A DNA stretch of 64,000 nt from Adineta vaga (taxonomy: Eukaryota; Rotifera). The stretch spans positions 13,392,001-13,456,000 of the forward strand of contig CP075497.1 in the NCBI GenBank assembly GCA_021613535.1, in the 5' to 3' direction. A program made the position numbers and the translations under genes. The first letter of the stretch is position 1. Every line of letters begins with the position of its first letter. A model generated the notes under the pieces. It was not told where the DNA came from. It saw only the letters and a program-made list of their open reading frames with translations, and did not search any database. This document shows positions 36,533 through 49,771 of this stretch, in pieces.

Positions 36533-36660
36533 TTATCGAGAAATAAAATCAAATTCTCGAATTCGATCAATCTCTCCATTGCTTACATATAGATTCCTTT
36601 CCAAATCAAATGATAAATCTAGGGGAGAAAACAATAGCTTTGGTCCTTCTACCCAACCAT
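36533..36660 (-). pseudogene. NHL-repeat C-terminal fragment
   Basis: The fragment DGWVEGPKLLFSPLDLSFDL ... NLYVSNGEIDRIREFDFISR matches the end of the neighbouring NHL gene (LSFDLEENLYVSDQDNHRI). Its upstream edge is exactly the hairpin element at 36661. It is an orphan blade. Confidence 0.6.
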
Positions 36661-36738
36661 CTTGAGGGTGGGTGTGGATGTGAATGTGGGTGATGGTGTT
36701 ATCAGTTTCTGTCTGCAAAGACACCCACATCCTCAAAT
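36661..36738. repeat. Hairpin-family copy abutting an NHL fragment
   Basis: The left part TTGAGGGTGGGTGTGGATGT faces ACACCCACATCCTCAA; the spacer is about 40 bp. Confidence 0.65.
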
Positions 36739-36739
36739 G

Positions 36740-37221
36740 TTCAAATACCGAAGAAAAACGTTTAAAATTTTAATATATAATTTGATTTTTTATTCTACTT
36801 TTTTTAATTACTCCTATTTACACTTGTTTCCTAGAAATACATTTCTTATTACATAATTTAACCATCGACTGATAATTTTTTTCTGGTAAATAATTGAACT
36901 GTAACAATAGACAAATAATAGATCTTTTTATAATGACAAAATAAAATGAGGAGGTGATTGACAGCGTCATTCGTTGATATCCACTCACATCCACAACGAT
37001 AGTCGCCAATTGAACAATGCTATTGTTCTTATTGGTTTAATCGAACGCGCAATCATATGCAGTAAAGATTTTTTTCCTTTATTTAAGAATGACTATATAT
37101 AAAACAAAAGATGCACTCTTTCATAGCGAAAAGAATATAAAGCAATGTTTCATCATATTTGATTGAATCTCTTTAGGTACATAAAATATTTCTTATAAAT
37201 TTTCTAAATCATTAAACATCG
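36740..37221. other. Intergenic / upstream region of the MATH-BTB gene
   Basis: AT-rich; no further feature supported. Confidence 0.35.
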
Positions 37222-38423
37222 ATGGTGAGTTAAATTTTATTAAAATAAAAGTTAGAAATATTAATTTCTATGTTTGTTTATAGGCTGATGAATTAATAAT
37301 GAATTTTAATGACACAAGTAACAATTTAACAGTGAATTGGAAAGTCATTAATTTTAAATCTATAATGGATCAAAAGTTTATTGAATCGAAGAAGTTCTCA
37401 ATGCCTTTCTTTTCTGCAATATTATGGACCATTAAATTTTATCCTCTTGCTCAAAACAATACTGATAATATCACCTTTTCTTCTAACCAGAAAAACAGTA
37501 TCGGGGTTGTACTTTGTGCTGACGGGAATGTATTTGCAAATTATAAATTTGACTATCAATCAAAAGACGCACACCAATATATGATCACTTCACCTTTTAC
37601 TATTGGTAAGTTTTCATATAGTATAACTAAACTTTATTAATTATATTTTGATCTCGATTCATTTCTAAATTTAACTCTATCATAATTTTCGACTTTAGTA
37701 ACACAATCATATTATTACATGAGAAATGGATCAAGTCAATATTTCTGTACTGCACGTTCCGAAAGTTCTATGTTTACTTTTGATCATTGTGATATATTAT
37801 CAAATGACGTTCAAATCATTTGTACGATTACAATTCCATTCGATTCATATATTGGCGGTGAAATGTTACGTCCATTTCAGCATGGACTAAAAATTTTAAA
37901 TAGTCAAAGACATTGTGATTTTGTTATCAAAGTTCAAGATAAATGTTTTAATGTTCATAAATGTGTCTTATCTACTCATTGGCCACATTTTGTTACTTTG
38001 CTTGAATCTGAAATGTCTGAAGCGAAAAGTGGAACAATAATAATTAAAGATGAAAATTTTGATTTGATTGAAGCAATGATTTATTATATTTATACTGGTA
38101 CTTCGAATGTAACAGATGTTAATATGGCTTTAGAACTCATAACTGTTTCTGATAAATACAATTTAATTGATCTTAAAACAAAATCTTTACAATTTGTAAT
38201 TAAAAAGATGAATGAACAATGTGTCGTCAAAGCTCTTTTCAAAGCTAAACTTCATGGTTTAAATGATTTATTGGAAGCTTGTATTAATTGTCTGAAAAAA
38301 GACTCAACTTCGATCAATGCTCTCTCTGATTATGATTTATTGATTAAGTCTAAAGATGGTTTGGAACTTCTTTCCTTGTGTTTGGACAATGTTCGTGGTA
38401 TTAAACGTAAATTCGACGAATAG
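37222..38423 (+). CDS. MATH-BTB (SPOP-like) Cul3 adaptor protein
   Basis: Exon 1 carries only the ATG (37222-37224, then GTGAGT). Exon 2 (37284-37605) and exon 3 (37699-38423) follow in phase and give 349 residues. The N-terminal half fits a MATH/TRAF-like substrate-binding domain (NLTVNWKVINFKSIMD, SIGVVLCADGNVFANYKFDY, FDHCDIL). Then comes a BTB domain: RHCDFVIKVQDKCFNVHKCV, LSTHWPHFVTLLESEMSEAK, IIIKDENFDLIEAMIYYIYT; and a short BACK-like helical end. Proteins of this type recruit substrates to Cullin-3 ubiquitin ligases. No defect seen. The one-codon first exon is unusual, but the splice sites are good. Confidence 0.85.
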
Positions 38424-38693
38424 AAGGATGAAAACTAATTAATATTTAGAAAAAAAAAACAATAAATAATAAATAGATTTTTGAATCATAGAATATTTTA
38501 CTACGAGATTGAAAATATACAGTAATCAAACATATGCCAAAGGAAAACTTACGATTATATGCATTAGAAACTACAACTGTTCCGTTTTGTTCTACTCCTC
38601 CGTTTGCTGTATACTTTTTTACATAATTATAAAATAGTCTGTTATGTATAGATGTTCTTCTCTCTTGGATCTATTGCAACACTCAATAACCAC

Positions 38694-38990
38694 TCAGCTC
38701 GAGCGGAGAACAGTACGATTACGGAGACCTTTAGACCAACGAATGAGACTCTCTTTTTTCGCTATGAACATTGTACCTTTCTTATCAATAACTAAATCAG
38801 TTGGACAATCAAGTCCATCAATCACCACTGTTACATTTGTCGAATCATACTCCTGTTTGACTATTCGAAAGTTATAAACATCAGCAATAAATAATGTATT
38901 GTGATGATCGATAAATATTCCTTGACGATAGCCAATCTTGTCTGATCCAACAACTGTATCTGCTTCTGTTTGCCACATCGCATCGAGTGG
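38694..38990 (-). pseudogene. NHL-repeat fragment
   Basis: The minus strand reads DKIGYRQGIFIDHHNTLFIA, DVYNFRIVKQEYDSTNVTVV and IDGLDCPTDLVIDKKGTMFI, two to three NHL blades without start, signal or Cys-rich head. It is a dispersed remnant of an NHL gene related to the one at 35 kb. Confidence 0.6.
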
Positions 38991-39158
38991 TGGAAAGTCT
39001 AACGATAGAAAGCTCTTTCTTTTCGATCACGAACTAATCAATTCTTGAATAATACTTATTCTCAGGTTATTTTTACAAAAATTTTCTTTTCTGTGGAATA
39101 TATCATGAATAAATATACATAGGTTTGTATAGAATTTGACAAGATCGAATAGGAAATG

Positions 39159-39205
39159 GAGGGTGTGGGTAGTTCTATATTCGGTCATCCACATCTACAT
39201 CCTCA
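39159..39205. repeat. Hairpin-family copy
   Basis: GAGGGTGTGGGTAG faces ATCCACATCTACATCCTC; total 47 bp. Confidence 0.6.
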
Positions 39206-39209
39206 ATAA

Positions 39210-40680
39210 TTCTGTGATTTATCTCTAAATTGTACAATTCAAGGTAATTATCTTAAAAGAAATTCTACTAAAATGAGATATATATATACCAAAGTGAATC
39301 ATTTCTCCAATCAACTCTCGAATATTTTCATGATCAATATCCTTTCTTGATCTTATTCAACAAAATACAAATGATCACAATTCATCATCTCTTTCTTTAA
39401 TAAAATTGAATTCATTTTTCGAAAATACAACAATCGATAAACTTTTACATGATTTATTTATCATATTATGAATAATGTTCGTCTTCAATTTGTTTCTATA
39501 CTCTTATTGAAAAATTTAATATTCTTTATATATTTAATCTTATTCTTAATCTTCAAGATGATTAAACAATGATTTTTAAATATGGATTTGTCCAAATTTT
39601 ATTCTAATCGAAAACGACGAATTATTTTCATTTCTTTTTTTATGAAAGTTCATCTCGTATAAAAAACTAATACAACTTTCAATTATGAAAATATCATAAA
39701 CTGAGTAAATCATTTTTGTTTAGAGAGACTCATATGATTGATCATTATTCAAGAAAATATCTTTAATTGTATTAATTTTTTATGGAATGGACATGAAACT
39801 TTTCAAATACAAATAATTTATAGAAATAATACAAATATTTTCATTAATGATAGAATTAATATAAATTTTATTCTTTTCAATTCATTTTAATCTTCAAAAA
39901 ATATCCTAAACATTTCAACAACTCTATTTTACTTTACAATTTGTCTTAGATTTATCAAAAAAGATATAGTACTTGAAATTCTCTATTAAGTTGTTATTTA
40001 ACTTTCTTGTTTTTTTTTCATCTAACAGTCCTCTTACTGAGAAATAGATTTAAATTCACGCATATTATATTTGTTTTTCATTGATTATATCTAACACGTT
40101 ATGTTTTGACTTTTAATTTAAAAAAACATTTAATGAAATCGCAGTAGATTCGATAGACCGAAAAATTAAAGAAAACATGTGCGCATTAATTGAAAATAAT
40201 TATACACGAATCAATTTATTATATTGTACATCAAAGACCATACAGGTGAGGTTTATACGACATACTCAGTATTATATTAAAATATTTCTTTTTATAATGA
40301 AAATTTGTGTGCAATGTTTAAGAGATCGTGTTAAGTCTTTTGCTATTACTTGTCTATCACACCGTTTCTTTTCTATCAGTTATATCTATGAGTACATGCA
40401 ATTCTTCATTAGTACATTGTCTGTGTATTATAAACTCATTTGATTCTCTAATCAAACTATATTCTTACAAAAATGCATTAAGATGAAAACTACCATAGAT
40501 TATTTTAAATACTAAACAATAAAAAGTATCCTACTCGAAATACTCATACTGTCGTCCTTATAAATCATATTCTTCCATTGATAATTCATTCTCTTCTTAT
40601 TACTCGGACTTATTTATTTAGGTAATATACAAACGTTCTACACGCAACGCAGCTGGTACAGAATAATTCGTTACAGACAA
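39210..40680. other. AT-rich intergenic
   Basis: No supported gene. Short ORFs here have no domain or start context. The last 100 bp are the likely promoter of the Cys-repeat gene. Confidence 0.35.
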
Positions 40681-40684
40681 ACGT

Positions 40685-43600
40685 ATGATGCTTCCACTGA
40701 CACGTCTAAGTCAGTGTGAATACCTTTGCATTTTCTTTGCGTTTTTTGCAATCACGAACGCACAAAGCAACTTAACATCATTCCCATCATCTAACTCGTG
40801 TTCTAGTTCACAATTGTTATGTGGCGATTCCATTTGTTACGAACCAACAACACAAATCTGCACGTCAAACAACATAATTATCCAGTGCATTCGTGTTTGC
40901 GGAAATCAATGTTATAACCCAACAACAGATTTCTGTTCGAATAAAACTATTTGTTCGTATCCATCTCGAGTGTGCAATGGCCAATGTCTTCCAGAGAATC
41001 AAATGTGTGTTAATAACATGACGACGTGTATAATTCCAAATAAAAATTACTATTATGGATATAACCCATCTGCAATACAATCATGTAATGGTACTTGTTA
41101 TGATTCAGCTTTTCTCATCTGTTCTAACGGAACCATTCAATGTGTTAACTACTGCTCAGGTGTATGTTACAGTTCATCTTCACAACAATGTTTCAATGGA
41201 ACGTTGTGCGGTCTTGAACAAAACTTGTGCTATGTGAAGTATTACAATGGGGGAACAATGGTCAATCAACCGACACCTCAGTGTTATAATCCTTTATATC
41301 AAGTATGTATTAACAGTTCTCTCTGTTCATACCCATCTCAAGTATGCAACGGACAATGTCTTCTGAATAATCAAATGTGTGTTAATAATGTGACGACGTG
41401 TAAAATTTCAAATAATTTTGCCTCCTATGGATACAACCCATCTGCAGTACAATCATGTAATGGTACCTGTTATGATTCGGCATCCCAAATTTGTTCCAGC
41501 AATGCGATTGAATGTATTAGTAACTGCTCAGGTAGATGTTATAATCCATCCACACAACAGTGTTTCAATGGGACAGTATGCTCTTTTAATGACAAGTTGT
41601 GCTATATTAAATACGATAATTCGGGAACAACGGTCAATCAACCGACACCTCAGTGTTATAATCCTTTATATCAAGTATGCATTAACAGTTCTCTCTGTTC
41701 GTATCCGTACCCGTCTCGAGTATGCAATGGACAATGTCTTCTAAATAATCAAATGTGTGTTAATAATGTGACGACTTGTAATATTGCGAATAACGGTTAC
41801 TATTATGGATACTATCCATTTGCAATACAATCATGTAATGGTACCTGTTATGATTCGGCATCCCAAATTTGTTCCAGCAATACGATTGAATGTATTAGTA
41901 ACTGCTCAAGTAGATGTTATAATCCATCCACACAACAGTGTTTCAATGGGACAGTATGCTCTTTTAATGACAAGTTGTGCTATATTAAATACGATAATTC
42001 GGGAACAACGGTCAATCCACCGACATCTCAGTGTTATAATCCTTTATACCAAGTATGTATTAACAGTTCTCTCTGTTCATACCCATCTCAAGTATGCAAC
42101 GGACAATGTCTTCTAAATAATCAAATGTGTGTTAATAATGTGACGACATGTAAAATTTCAAATAATTTTGCCTCCTATGGATACAACCCATCAGCAATAC
42201 AATCATGTAATGGTACCTGTTATGATTCAGCATCCCAAATATGCTACAGTAGTGCCATTGAATGTATAAGTAACTGTTCTGGTAGATGCTACAATCCATC
42301 CACACAACAGTGTTTCAATGGGACAGTATGCTCTTTTAATGACAAGTTGTGCTATATTAAATACGATAATTCGGGAATAACGGTCAATCAACCGACACCT
42401 CAGTGTTATAATCCTTTATATCAAGTATGTATCAATAGTTCTCTCTGTTCATACCCATCTCAAGTATGCAACGGACAATGTCTTCTAAATAATCAAATGT
42501 GTGTTAATAATGTGACGACATGTAAAATTTCAAATAATTTTGCCTCCTATGGATACAACCCATCAGCAATACAATCATGTAATGGTACCTGTTATGATTC
42601 AGCATCCCAAATATGCTCTAGTAGTACCATTGAATGTATTAGTAACTGCTCAGGTAGATGCTATAATTCATCTTCGCAACAATGTTTGAATGGAACGTTG
42701 TGCGATCTTCAACAAACGTTGTGCTATGTGAAACACGATAATTTGGGAATATCGATCAATCCACCTTCGCTTTGGTGCTATAATCCTTCAACTCAAGTAT
42801 GTCTTAATAGTTCAGTCTGTTACTATCCATCTCGATTATGCAACGGACAATGTCTATCAGATAATCAAATGTGTGTTAATAACATAACCAGATGTAAAAT
42901 ACCCAATAACGGTTACTATTATGGATACTACCCATCTGCAATACAATCATGTAATGGTACCTGTTATGATTCGGCATCCCAAATTTGTTCTAGCAATGCG
43001 ATTGAATGTATTAGTAACTGCTCAGGTAGATGTTATAATCCATCCACACAACAGTGTTTCAATGGGACAGTATGCTCTTTTAACGACAAGTTGTGCTATA
43101 TTAAATACGATAATTCGGGAACAACGGTCAATCAACCGACACCTCAGTGTTATAATCCTTTATATCAAGTATGTATTAACAGTTCTCTCTGTTCATACCC
43201 ATCTCAAGTATGCAACGGACAATGTCTTCTGAATAATCAAATGTGTGTTAATAATGTGACGACGTGTAAAATTTCAAATAATTTTGCCTCCTATGGATAC
43301 AACCCATCAGCAATACAATCATGTAATGGTACCTGTTATGATTCGGCATCCCAAATTTGTTCCAGCAGTACGATTGAATGTATTAGTAACTGCTCAAGTA
43401 GATGTTATAATCCATCCACACAACAGTGTTTCAATGGGACAGTATGCTCTTTTAATGACAAGTTGTGCTATATTAAATACGATAATTCGGGAACAACGGT
43501 CAATCAACCGACACCTCAGTGTTATAATCCTTTATATCAAGTATGCATTAACAGTTCTCTCTGTTCGTATCCGTACCCGTCTCGAGTATGCAATGGACAA

Positions 43601-45539
43601 TGTCTTCTAAATAATCAAATGTGTGTTAATAATGTGACGACATGTAAAATTTCAAATAATTTTGCCTCCTATGGATACAACCCATCAGCAATACAATCAT
43701 GTAATGGTACCTGTTATGATTCGGCATCCCAAATTTGTTCCAGCAGTACGATTGAATGTATTAGTAACTGCTCAAGTAGATGTTATAATCCATCCACACA
43801 ACAGTGTTTCAATGGGACAGTATGCTCTTTTAACGACAAGTTGTGCTATATTAAATACGATAATTCGGGAACAACGGTCAATCAACCGACACCTCAGTGT
43901 TATAATCCTTTATATCAAGTATGTATTAACAGTTCTCTGTTCATACCCATCTCAAGTATGCAACGGACAATGTCTTCTGAATAATCAAATGTGTGTTAAT
44001 AATGTGACGACGTGTAAAATTTCAAATAATTTTGCCTCCTATGGATACAACCCATCAGCAATACAATCATGTAATGGTACCTGTTATGATTCGGCATCCC
44101 AAATTTGTTCCAGCAGTACGATTGAATGTATTAGTAACTGCTCAAGTAGATGTTATAATCCATCCACACAACAGTGTTTCAATGGGACAGTATGCTCTTT
44201 TAATGACAAGTTGTGCTATATTAAATACGATAATTCGGGAACAACGGTCAATCAACCGACACCTCAGTGTTATAATCCTTTATATCAAGTATGCATTAAC
44301 AGTTCTCTCTGTTCGTATCCGTACCCGTCTCGAGTATGCAATGGACAATGTCTTCTAAATAATCAAATGTGTGTTAATAATGTGACGACATGTAAAATTT
44401 CAAATAATTTTGCCTCCTATGGATACAACCCATCAGCAATACAATCATGTAATGGTACCTGTTATGATTCAGCATCCCAAATATGCTCTAGTAGTGCCAT
44501 TGAATGTATTAGTAACTGTTCAGGTAGATGCTATAATTCATCCTCGCAACAATGTTTGAATGGAACGTTGTGCGATCTTCAACAAACGTTGTGCTATGTG
44601 AAACGCGATAATTTGGGAATATCGATCAATCCACCTTCGCTTTGGTGCTATAATCCTTCAACTCAAGTATGTCTTAATAGTTCAGTCTGTTACTATCCAT
44701 CTCGATTATGCAACGGACAATGTCTATCAGATAATCAAATGTGTGTTAATAACATAACCAGATGTAAAATACCCAATAACGGTTACTATTATGGATACTA
44801 CCCATCTGCAATACAATCATGTAATGGTACATGTTTTGATTCGTTATCCGAAACATGCATCAACAGTACCGCTGAGTGTATGAACAATTGCTCAGGTAGA
44901 TGTTACAATCCATCAATGCAAAAGTGTTTCAATGGATTGCTATGTGGTGTGAAGGAACAGCTGTGCGAAATGAAAAATGATAATAGCTCTGCTGTTGAAA
45001 ACAATGGTGGAACTAATCGATGCTATGATCCTTTGTATAAAGTGTGTTTTAACAACACAATTTGTGATCGATTTACTCGTTCTTGCAATGAACGATGTCT
45101 TGGAGAGAAGCAAGTGTGCGTTAAGAATATCACGATATGCAATGTTACACGTTCATACTTTTATTACCAACTAAGCCAAATTCAGTTATGCGACAATGTT
45201 TGTTATGATACAGCTATTGAGCAATGTGTTCGTGGAGTCGTAACAGTAGGCTTCGTTTCAACTCATTCACCGGAGACAATGGCAACAGAGACGAATACGT
45301 CATTGGATTCAGATTCATTGGTGTTAACGTGGGTTCATTTGACATGGTTCAAGATACTCATAATTCTCTTGTTTATGTTGATCGCTTTCTCTCTTTTGGG
45401 TTTTGGTGCATGGCGAGTATATACTTCATGGTGGAATAAAAATGAAGAGTCGAATTCTTCGAGTCAGAATGAAATGGAATTAAGAAATATTGGGGATGTA
45501 AATCTGATTGATGACTATTTAAGAACACAAAGCCATTGA
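40685..45539 (+). CDS. Large Cys-repeat surface protein, type I membrane, one 2-bp frameshift
   Basis: An ATG at 40685 opens a signal peptide (MMLPLTRLSQ ... FFAFFAITNA), then twelve repeats of about 124 residues with the motifs CNGTCYDSASQIC, GRCYNPSTQQCFNGTVC, CYNPLYQVCINSSLC and VCNGQCL. Each repeat has many Cys and N-glycosylation sequons. The C-terminus has a TM helix (FKILIILLFMLIAFSLLGFG) and a 50-residue acidic cytosolic tail, stop at 45539. At 43936-43940 the run TCTCTCTG of other repeats is TCTCTG; this 2-bp loss makes the first frame stop at 43984, while the other frame continues to the end. With the indel ignored the protein would be about 1618 residues. The C.G.CY....Q.C.NG pattern recalls small Cys modules of secreted sugar-binding proteins; role unknown, perhaps adhesion or coat. 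Confidence 0.8.
40951..45130 (+). repeat. Twelve tandem 372-bp coding repeats with higher-order structure
   Basis: The landmark AAATGTGTGT recurs at 41001, 41373, 41751, 42123, 42495, 42867, 43239, 43617, 43987, 44365 and 44737. Spacing is 372 bp, 378 bp where a Pro-Tyr pair is added, and 370 bp where the 2-bp loss occurred. A divergent type (CYYPSRLCNGQCLSDN) recurs at units 6 and 11, exactly 1870 bp apart, so units 7-11 are a duplicate of units 2-6. Confidence 0.9.
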
Positions 45540-45544
45540 GATTA

Positions 45545-46220
45545 TGTCGACTATTGGCTATCTTCGAGTATTGAAATAATTTAAACGAACTCATTTTAAA
45601 GACGATTAACTTGCAAATTTTTAATATTTGATAATAGAGATTTTATTAGAATTACTGCGTGGATAGTAATAAATAATGGCAGAAAATTGTATCCGCCAGT
45701 TATTAATCGATAGAGTACATACGAATGAATTTGTGTGATTAAAGAGAAATTGGGTTGAATGCGAATGCTCGAACTGGCAAAGGAAAATAAACAAAAGAGC
45801 ATGGGCGTATATCTAGTACCTATAATAACACATTTTCTTGTCACATCCAACAAGAATGAAAGAAAAAACGTAGTTGTTCGAAATACTAGTAGAGTTATCA
45901 ATAAACTTGGTCTTTTCATGTTGAAATGTTTTCATTTGTCCTGAACTATTTAGTTAGACACACTTTTTTTTCTATTTTTTATCACATTTACTCAAACAAA
46001 TTTATGGTGATTATGAAAGGGTGAGTGTAGATATCGGTTGAAGTTGTGCACTCTTACTCACATCCTTAAAATATATCTATATGCAATTTAATGTCATTTA
46101 TTTTTTTTGGGAGATATCGCTAGTTTTTAAGTAATTTAAACGAGAAAATAAGAAAGAATACGTTCATAAATATTATAATTAAAGATAAAAACTAAATGTT
46201 AAATTTTTAAATAAATCTTT
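45545..46220. repeat. Intergenic with a hairpin-family copy
   Basis: At 46016-46067, AAAGGGTGAGTGTAG faces CACTCTTACTCACATCCTT. The rest is AT-rich. Confidence 0.5.
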
Positions 46221-46229
46221 AAAATGTAA

Positions 46230-46920
46230 CACACTGCCAATGGATTTATATGATTCAATTAAAACATATTAGATTTGATTAACATATGAAAAAGTCCTAC
46301 TGAATAATAAAAATAACATAAATTTGTAACAAATGATAAAGTAAAATTTTCATTGATGATCTTATATTAAAATATAACTTGTTGTTATTCCATATGATGT
46401 TATTCTTATAAAAATAAGTAAAATTTGTTGATCAAGAAGATTTCTTATTAAATGAATATTTTCATATGTTAAATATGCAAATATAATCATAATTATTATT
46501 GAAATAATACTCGTTAAATCAAGTGAATATAAATAATTATATATTCTATTTGTAACAATACATGTTTTTGTTATGGAAGATATATCAACAAATAAAAAAG
46601 ATGAAGAATTCTATGAAGACAACAAATAATAGAATTAAAATTAAAATAATTCGATATGTCCATTTTATATTACTTAAACGATACGTAAAGAAACATTTCT
46701 TGATGTAACAAAATATTGATCAATTGAAGTTAAACATGAATAATATAAATGAAAAAATACGAAAAACAGCTATGAAATATTGTCGTACACGACACCAATC
46801 TAAAGAATTTTGACTTAAATCAAAATTAAAACTAATACTTACAATACACGATATAAGATTAATACGAATAAATAAATGATTATCAATTATATTAATAACA
46901 ATTAAAAATAATTAAATATA
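46230..46920 (-). pseudogene. Rhodopsin-like GPCR pseudogene
   Basis: The minus strand reads SLDWCRVRQYFIAVFRIFSF (extracellular Cys before TM3), SIDQYFVTSRNVSLR (IDQY in the place of the DRY motif), then after a shift RLSNIKWTYRIILILILLFV (TM4), TNRIYNYLYSLDLTSIISII (TM5) and, further down, LCYFYYSVGLFHMLIKSNMF (TM7-like). Several stops and frame changes break it. The IDQYF variant is one I associate with bdelloid chemoreceptor-like GPCRs. Confidence 0.55.
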
Positions 46921-46929
46921 AATTGTTAA

Positions 46930-47787
46930 TTATTCATTTATATATGATAAGGACATTTAATTTCATTTAAATTATCAATTTTGTTTTTCTATTGAAAAGA
47001 CAAATTTTTATTTCAATTATTATTGAGAATTAAGAAAAATATAGACAGAAAAAAAATAATAGTCAGCTAAAAACACATGGATAAACCTTTCTTTCATCTT
47101 CATCAAAAAAATAAATAAATAAATTTTCAATCAATTAGAAAAACATTACTTTAACACGCAAAGCAAGAATAATGATTAGTTTTATTATAATATGTGAAAT
47201 GAATTTTTTAATTTAATGACAAAAATCAAATGATTATTCACATTTTCAATAAACATATTTTAGAATTTATTGTTTCATCTTTTTTTCTCTATATTTACTA
47301 TTTTGTATGTATCTCCGTATGAAACAAAGAATAAACAAGAAAATATTGATTATAAATACGAGATTGAATATAAGATATTTTGGTGAAGATGCACAACAAT
47401 ATAATAAAAATCGTGTAGTAATAATTAATAAAATTAATTCTTGAATTTATAATTCAAATATTTGAGAAGAAATAACGGATAAACTTATAAATTGATTTGA
47501 ACTTTGTTTTATTTACTAATTGACAAAATGTACTCAAATCTTCAAATGTCGATAGATATATTTTATGAAAATCATTATAACGAAAAGATATTTCAAAATC
47601 AACTTCAGAAAATGAATTTATCCATTCAGCACTTATAAATATATTTGATGATATTCATATTCAACATTTGACAATTTTCAAGAAAAACGAACAGTTGTTC
47701 CCTAGGACGTTAAAGGTTCAAATAAAAGAGTATCCATACTCACAGCCACATCCTCTAACTGGAGAAATGAAAAGAAAAGTTTTTATT
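46930..47787. other. AT-rich intergenic
   Basis: A lone C-rich arm (CTCACAGCCACATCCTC, about 47740) is the only recognisable item. Confidence 0.3.
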
Positions 47788-48330
47788 TTATTTTAGAATA
47801 AATGATTGTTGATAGTTTGTGATAGCAAACCATCTAAGTTCCCAATTGCCATTGTTTATTTTGTGTTCAGGATAACTTTTAGTAGAATTTTCCATGATAT
47901 AGTCAAGATGAACTATGAATGATGTTTGTTTTGCTTCATAAATCGCGCTGACATACCAACAAGACTCCAATGATCTCGTTCTCCATTTATTGAAGTGAAA
48001 TAATTTGATATTTCAGATAAACCACAATGACTAGTATCCACATGTAAGCCAAATCATCTCCATGGACCAAACAGAGAATCAATTGAGGAAATTGAGTGCA
48101 TATAAGTTATACGTATTTTCCCAGTACACAGATGGTACCATAATATGATCGAGCTATCATTGTTTGTTTCTTTAATTCAATAATTTCTTTTGTTAGATTC
48201 TGTTTTTCATTATTGAAATGATAAAAATACGATCGAGTTTGTATTATGTTTCGTTTCAGTTCAGTAATTTCTTTTTCTAGTTGCTTAACTTGATGTTGAA
48301 GACTTTGATCACTCTTTTTTGCACTTTCTA
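47788..48330 (-). pseudogene. Coiled-coil plus WELRWFAI-domain gene remnant
   Basis: The upstream part (about 48115-48330) is a clear heptad-type coiled coil (HQVKQLEKEITELKRNIIQT, NEKQNLTKEIIELKKQTMIA). The downstream part (47788-47990) reads HFNKWRTRSLESCWYVSAIY, TSFIVHLDYIMENSTKSYPE and NGNWELRWFAITNYQQSFIL, ending at a stop. The two lie in the same orientation about 125 bp apart, but I cannot find clean splice sites and the N-terminus is missing. I do not know the function. Confidence 0.4.
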
Positions 48331-48499
48331 CGCAGTGAAAACATTGATTAATATGCAGATGACAAGGATAATTTTATTGACTTTCATTTGTATATTTCTA
48401 TTTATAACACTTAAAATGATTGATTCTCACAATGACTATCGTATAAATACAATTTTAGTATTGATAGTCATGTTTCTTGATGACATACTCTAACCTATT

Positions 48500-49770
48500 G
48501 ATATGATTGGATTGATTTGTGATAGAAAGTGCACACAACTTTTCAAAAAACCTTTTGCGATCAATTGCACAGAAAGTAATTGAAATTTTGACATTTTACA
48601 AAATGTGTTACGATATTTCATCATATCCATCTATATGTTAATCATATCTCAATGGAGGATATATTATATTAAACAGAATCGAAATGTTCTATAATATCTT
48701 GTTTTTGTACAACAATATATCTCAAACTAAATCAAATAATTCAACATGAAAAGATTTAGTTAAATATAAATGAAGAATAATTATGTTGTTGAAATATGAT
48801 CGATCATCCTTCTTATAAAAGTTATATAGATTTATAATCAAATGGGATAAAAGACAATATTCATAATATATTGATATCTTAAACAATAAACTTTAAATTT
48901 TTCCTAGTTAATACGAACAATACGTACTTGAGTTTATGAGTACGAAATAACTATCTGTAATAATGGAAATACAATGAACATAATCAATGATACGCGACAA
49001 CACAAGTATAAATACATATGGAGATAATCAAATTTCGTAGACATTTCTTTTATTTTTCTTATTCAATGGAATTGTTGTTGGTTTAACAAAAACATTCAGT
49101 TAGAGGAAAAAAAAAGAATTTTCATACAGAACTGAATTGATGATAATTGTGTTGAACAAAATTTCATTTAGAAAAGAGAAACGAAGATATGATCTTATAT
49201 AGGTTAATGAATTTATTTTGCTCTTGAGGATGTGATTGTCTCAAATAGAGATAAAGCGTATTTATTAACTGAATTCACACCCACACCCATTAGCATGATC
49301 AAGAAAAATTCCAAATTTATTATTATAATTAGAAATTCCACTATTTTCCCACACTTTACTCATAAATATGTTTTTGATAATTGTATACTATCTATTCAAA
49401 AAACGTGAAATCGATTATTTTGCATTCCTATTTGTTATTATGTATCAATAAGGAAAAGAGATAAATCCATTGTATTGATATAGATATATTATATACATTT
49501 GTTTCGTCAAACGAAATAATTGTATTTTTCTTCACTTTAAAATAGTTTTACCGTTCGAAAGTTATATTATTTTCTGTTCCAGATAAATGAGAGCACATGG
49601 ATTAGTACAATTTAGGTTTTTTTCTCTTATGTACAAACATATATATATATCGTCGATTTTCTAACCTCAGTATTATTCATTCACAATCATATACGAAGAT
49701 AAAATTGTCAAAATAAAATAGATTTCACGTCTATAACTACACGTAAAACAAATAAGATATATTCAACTAC
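48500..49770. other. AT-rich intergenic with a hairpin-family copy
   Basis: At 49224-49290, CTTGAGGATGTGATTG faces TTCACACCCACACCCATTAG. No gene is supported elsewhere. Confidence 0.45.
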
Positions 49771-49771
49771 A

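Noticed and set aside
40177-40443. 88-codon plus-strand ORF
   Set aside because: No domain, signal, codon bias or splice context; AT-rich chance ORF.
41055-44358. Set of very similar plus-strand ORFs in other frames of the Cys-repeat gene
   Set aside because: They repeat because the DNA repeats; they lack Cys patterning, signals and splice sites and are shadows of the real frame.
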